Assembly (NCBI GenBank): GCA_913061185.1
Contig: CAJXTI010000040.1
Span: 1-33,684 of the forward strand
Direction: 5' to 3'
From: an uncultured Oceanobacter sp.
GTDB lineage: Bacteria; Pseudomonadota; Gammaproteobacteria; Pseudomonadales; Oceanobacteraceae
Length of the DNA stretch: 33,684 bases
Position numbers and translations under genes: made by a program. Of this stretch, positions 32,742-33,684 are shown piece by piece. The first letter of the stretch is position 1. Each line of letters opens with the position of its first letter. Under the pieces are notes generated by a model that saw only the letters and a program-made list of their open reading frames with translations, had not been told where the DNA came from and searched no databases.

Positions 32742-33637
32742 ATGGATCGTATCAGCGCCATGCGCGCCTTTATCACCGTGGTTGATGAAGGCGCGTTTGC
32801 CCGTGCAGCTGAACGGCTGGATACCTCTCCCCAGCTGATCAGTAAATACGTCTCACAGCTGGAACAACACCTGGGCGTTCGGCTGTTGAACCGCACCACC
32901 CGCAAAGTTCACCTGACCGAAGCCGGTAGCCGCTATTACCAGCGTGCCAGCCAGCTGCTGGATGACCTTGACGACATGGAAAGCCAATTGGGCGATATGC
33001 AAGGCCAAGCCCAGGGGCTACTGAGAATCAGTGCGCCGGTCTCGTTTGCCACCCAGCATCTGGCGGCGTTGCTGTGCGATTTTCAAAAAGCGCATCCCGC
33101 TGTCGGCATCGACGTCCAACTGAATGACCGCAAGGTTGATATTGTTGAGGAAGGTTTCGACGTCGCCCTGCGCATCGGCCATTTAAAAAGCTCGTCACTG
33201 ATTGCCCGCAAAATTGCCCCGGTGCGCTTGCTAATGTGCGCCTCGCCGCAATACCTCGCGCAACACGGCACTCCCACCAGCCCCGACGACCTGCAACAGC
33301 ATCGCTATCTGCACTACAGTTATATGAAAAGCGACAGCAGCCTGAACATCCATCAGCGGCTGAAAGATGCCGGGCGTGAACAGCAGTGGAATATCATCAG
33401 CAACAACGGCGACATACTGATAAAAGCCGCCATTGAAGGCGCGGGTATTACCATTCAGCCGAGTTTTATTTCCGGGGCCGACATTGCGGCAGGCCGACTG
33501 CACGTCATCCTGCCAGAGTACGAACCGGAACCCATGGGGCTATATGCGGTGTATGCCCATCGCCAGCTATTGGCCAGCAAGGTACGCTGCTTTATCGACT
33601 TTATGGAAGGCTACTTTGGCTCGCCACCCTATTGGGA
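32742..33637 (+). CDS. LysR-type regulator (3' end cut by contig end)
   Basis: This codes for about 298 residues of a LysR regulator, read directly from the plus strand. The N-terminal winged helix is clear: MDRISAMRAFITVVDEGAFA, then AAERLDTSPQLISKYVSQLE and LLNRTTRKVHLTEAG (to about residue 60). The effector domain begins near LLRISAPVSFATQHLAALL. It belongs to the CrgA/AaeR-like subgroup often found divergent from DoxX or dioxygenase genes. Typical members are about 300 residues, so only the last few residues and the stop are probably missing. The frame then runs into adapter at 33638. An AGGAAG ribosome site precedes the ATG. Confidence 0.92.
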
Positions 33638-33684
33638 CTGTCTCTTATACACATCTCCGAGCCCACGAGACAGGCAGAAATCTC
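33638..33684. other. Illumina Nextera adapter at contig end
   Basis: CTGTCTCTTATACACATCT at 33638-33656 is the mosaic end, followed by the read-2 primer complement and the same i7 index in reverse (AGGCAGAA). It is the reverse complement of bases 2-48 and is not genomic. Confidence 0.97.

Noticed and set aside
1..33684. Inverted terminal repeats suggesting a linear plasmid or phage
   Set aside because: The matching ends are Nextera adapter, not biological termini.

Overview
The window is a 33.7 kb assembled contig whose first 48 and last 47 bases are Illumina Nextera adapter, so real genomic DNA runs from about 49 to 33637 and is cut mid-gene at both ends. Gene content suggests a marine-type gammaproteobacterium (Oceanospirillales/Pseudomonas-like): gph-rpe, a divergent fpr/finR-type pair, nudC, a DUF3530 protein, a complete urt-ure urea cluster, and a LysR/DoxX/DODA dioxygenase trio. 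No ribosomal RNA, tRNA or CRISPR array was seen.

Layout. 49-1255 (minus): gph (partial) and rpe. 1481-4209 (plus): a secreted DUF3530 protein, a small soluble chemoreceptor-like helical protein, and a stand-alone di-iron oxygen-binding (ODP-type) protein. 4302-6103: fpr and a divergent LysR regulator. 6328-8917 (minus): a lipoprotein, a CWC zinc-ribbon-like protein, a glyoxalase-fold protein, a sugar acetyltransferase and nudC. 9055-10596 (plus): a TPR-sulfotransferase. 10662-22816 (minus): one long run, urtABCDE then ureD-A-(B+C fused)-E-F-G-J. It encodes ABC-type urea uptake followed by nickel urease and its maturation factors, with overlapping or tightly packed genes. Beta and alpha urease subunits are joined in a single reading frame.

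22817-23957 holds a mobile-type island: a 20-bp perfect palindrome in the urtA leader, about 3.3 tandem copies of a palindromic element, a REP-associated tyrosine transposase (RAYT), and more copies of the element. Another copy lies at 29155-29243. The element supplies the TAG stop codon of both the RAYT and the globin gene.

23958-28489 (minus) encodes a LuxR-type response regulator and a very large hybrid histidine kinase. The kinase's N-terminal half looks like an NCS1 (purine/cytosine/allantoin-type) permease, joined through an eight-cysteine cluster to the kinase and receiver domains. Read on the minus strand, the order is kinase, regulator, [repeat island], urtA-E, ureD-J. I infer a transporter-like nitrogen-compound sensor that controls urea uptake and breakdown. 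This is the most interesting system in the window.

28713-29159 (plus) is a group II truncated haemoglobin. 29253-31036 (minus) is an ArsP/YraQ-type permease followed by two small thiol-redox proteins, with a palindromic operator candidate upstream. 31202-33637 is a DODA-type dioxygenase, a DoxX protein and a divergent LysR regulator cut by the contig end.
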